Shown: one piece after another, positions 63,965 to 64,000 of the stretch
Layout: each line of letters starts with the position of its first letter
Numbering within the stretch: the first letter of the stretch is position 1
NCBI RefSeq assembly: GCF_014904735.1
Contig: NZ_JACZCR010000033.1
Location: 230,283-294,282 of the forward strand
Source of the DNA: Microbulbifer hainanensis
GTDB taxonomy: Bacteria; Pseudomonadota; Gammaproteobacteria; Pseudomonadales; Cellvibrionaceae
DNA length: 64,000 bases
Reading direction: 5' to 3'
Program-made: the position numbers and the translations under genes
The notes under the pieces: generated by a model
What the model was told of the DNA's origin: nothing
What the model saw: only the letters and a program-made list of their open reading frames with translations
Databases searched by the model: none

Positions 63965-63987
63965 GCCCTCATTGTGAGGGCTTTTTT
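63965..63987 (+). terminator. Terminator at the end of the GalNAc island
   Basis: The stem GCCCTCA (63965-63971) pairs with TGAGGGC (63975-63981), loop TTG, followed by six T. It lies 58 bp after the permease stop. Confidence 0.88.
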
Positions 63988-64000
63988 GTGAGTGCCCCGG

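Overview
The window is chromosomal DNA of a GC-rich marine-type gammaproteobacterium. Gene content and order point to the Cellvibrionales (a Microbulbifer-like organism). This rests on my reading of protein families and synteny, not on a database search. Conserved blocks include dnaX-ybaB-recR, rnd-ycgL-ycgN and mlaA-rssB-rssC-(terB-like)-tal-dusA; the last of these resembles the Pseudomonas aeruginosa arrangement.

Layout. 1-3.9 kb: DNA replication, recombination and RNA housekeeping genes. 4.2-7.1 kb: a three-TM/winged-helix membrane protein and a MoxR ATPase/VWA pair. 7.2-12.8 kb: a peptide (POT) transporter divergent from the giant RNA helicase HrpA. 13.4-18.9 kb: MlaA, the RssB/RssC phosphatase and anti-sigma-antagonist pair, a TerB-fold protein, transaldolase and DusA. 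19.0-20.9 kb: a short GlpD-like oxidase overlapping an unusual glycerophosphodiesterase. 21.2-26.4 kb: a chaperone-usher locus of the alpha (CS1/CFA-I, TcfC-type usher) class. 26.8-29.7 kb: gltX, galU and tRNA-Ala(GGC). 29.7-33.8 kb: a gene-poor stretch, then an ECF sigma / anti-sigma / extremely acidic repeat protein / TPR-beta-barrel operon, the least familiar system here. 34.3-41.7 kb: an incomplete surface-polysaccharide locus (truncated O-antigen ligase, SLC13 permease, wecB, wecC, deacetylase, wecG). 42-43.8 kb: DEAD-box helicase. 43.9-48.9 kb: cytochrome b561 and an iron-uptake group with two Fur-box-like sites (PepSY protein, Fiu-like receptor, PiuC). 49.0-52.3 kb: metR/metE. 52.4-64 kb: an N-acetylgalactosamine utilisation island.

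How the genes work together. The GalNAc island is the clearest functional unit. A TonB-dependent receptor and a Tat-exported GH109 alpha-N-acetylgalactosaminidase would capture and release GalNAc. A FucP-type permease would import it. A ROK kinase, a NagA-type deacetylase, an AgaS deaminase/isomerase and an AgaZ/GatZ protein would catabolise it under a DeoR-type AgaR regulator. No catalytic class II aldolase subunit is in the window. A 159-bp inverted-repeat element sits between agaR and agaZ, and a 14-bp exact match to its end forms the 3' end of galU, which suggests a small mobile repeat family. The ECF operon couples a zinc-finger anti-sigma factor to a secreted Asp/Glu/His-rich repeat protein and an outer-membrane barrel; I infer a cell-envelope or metal-related response of unknown purpose.
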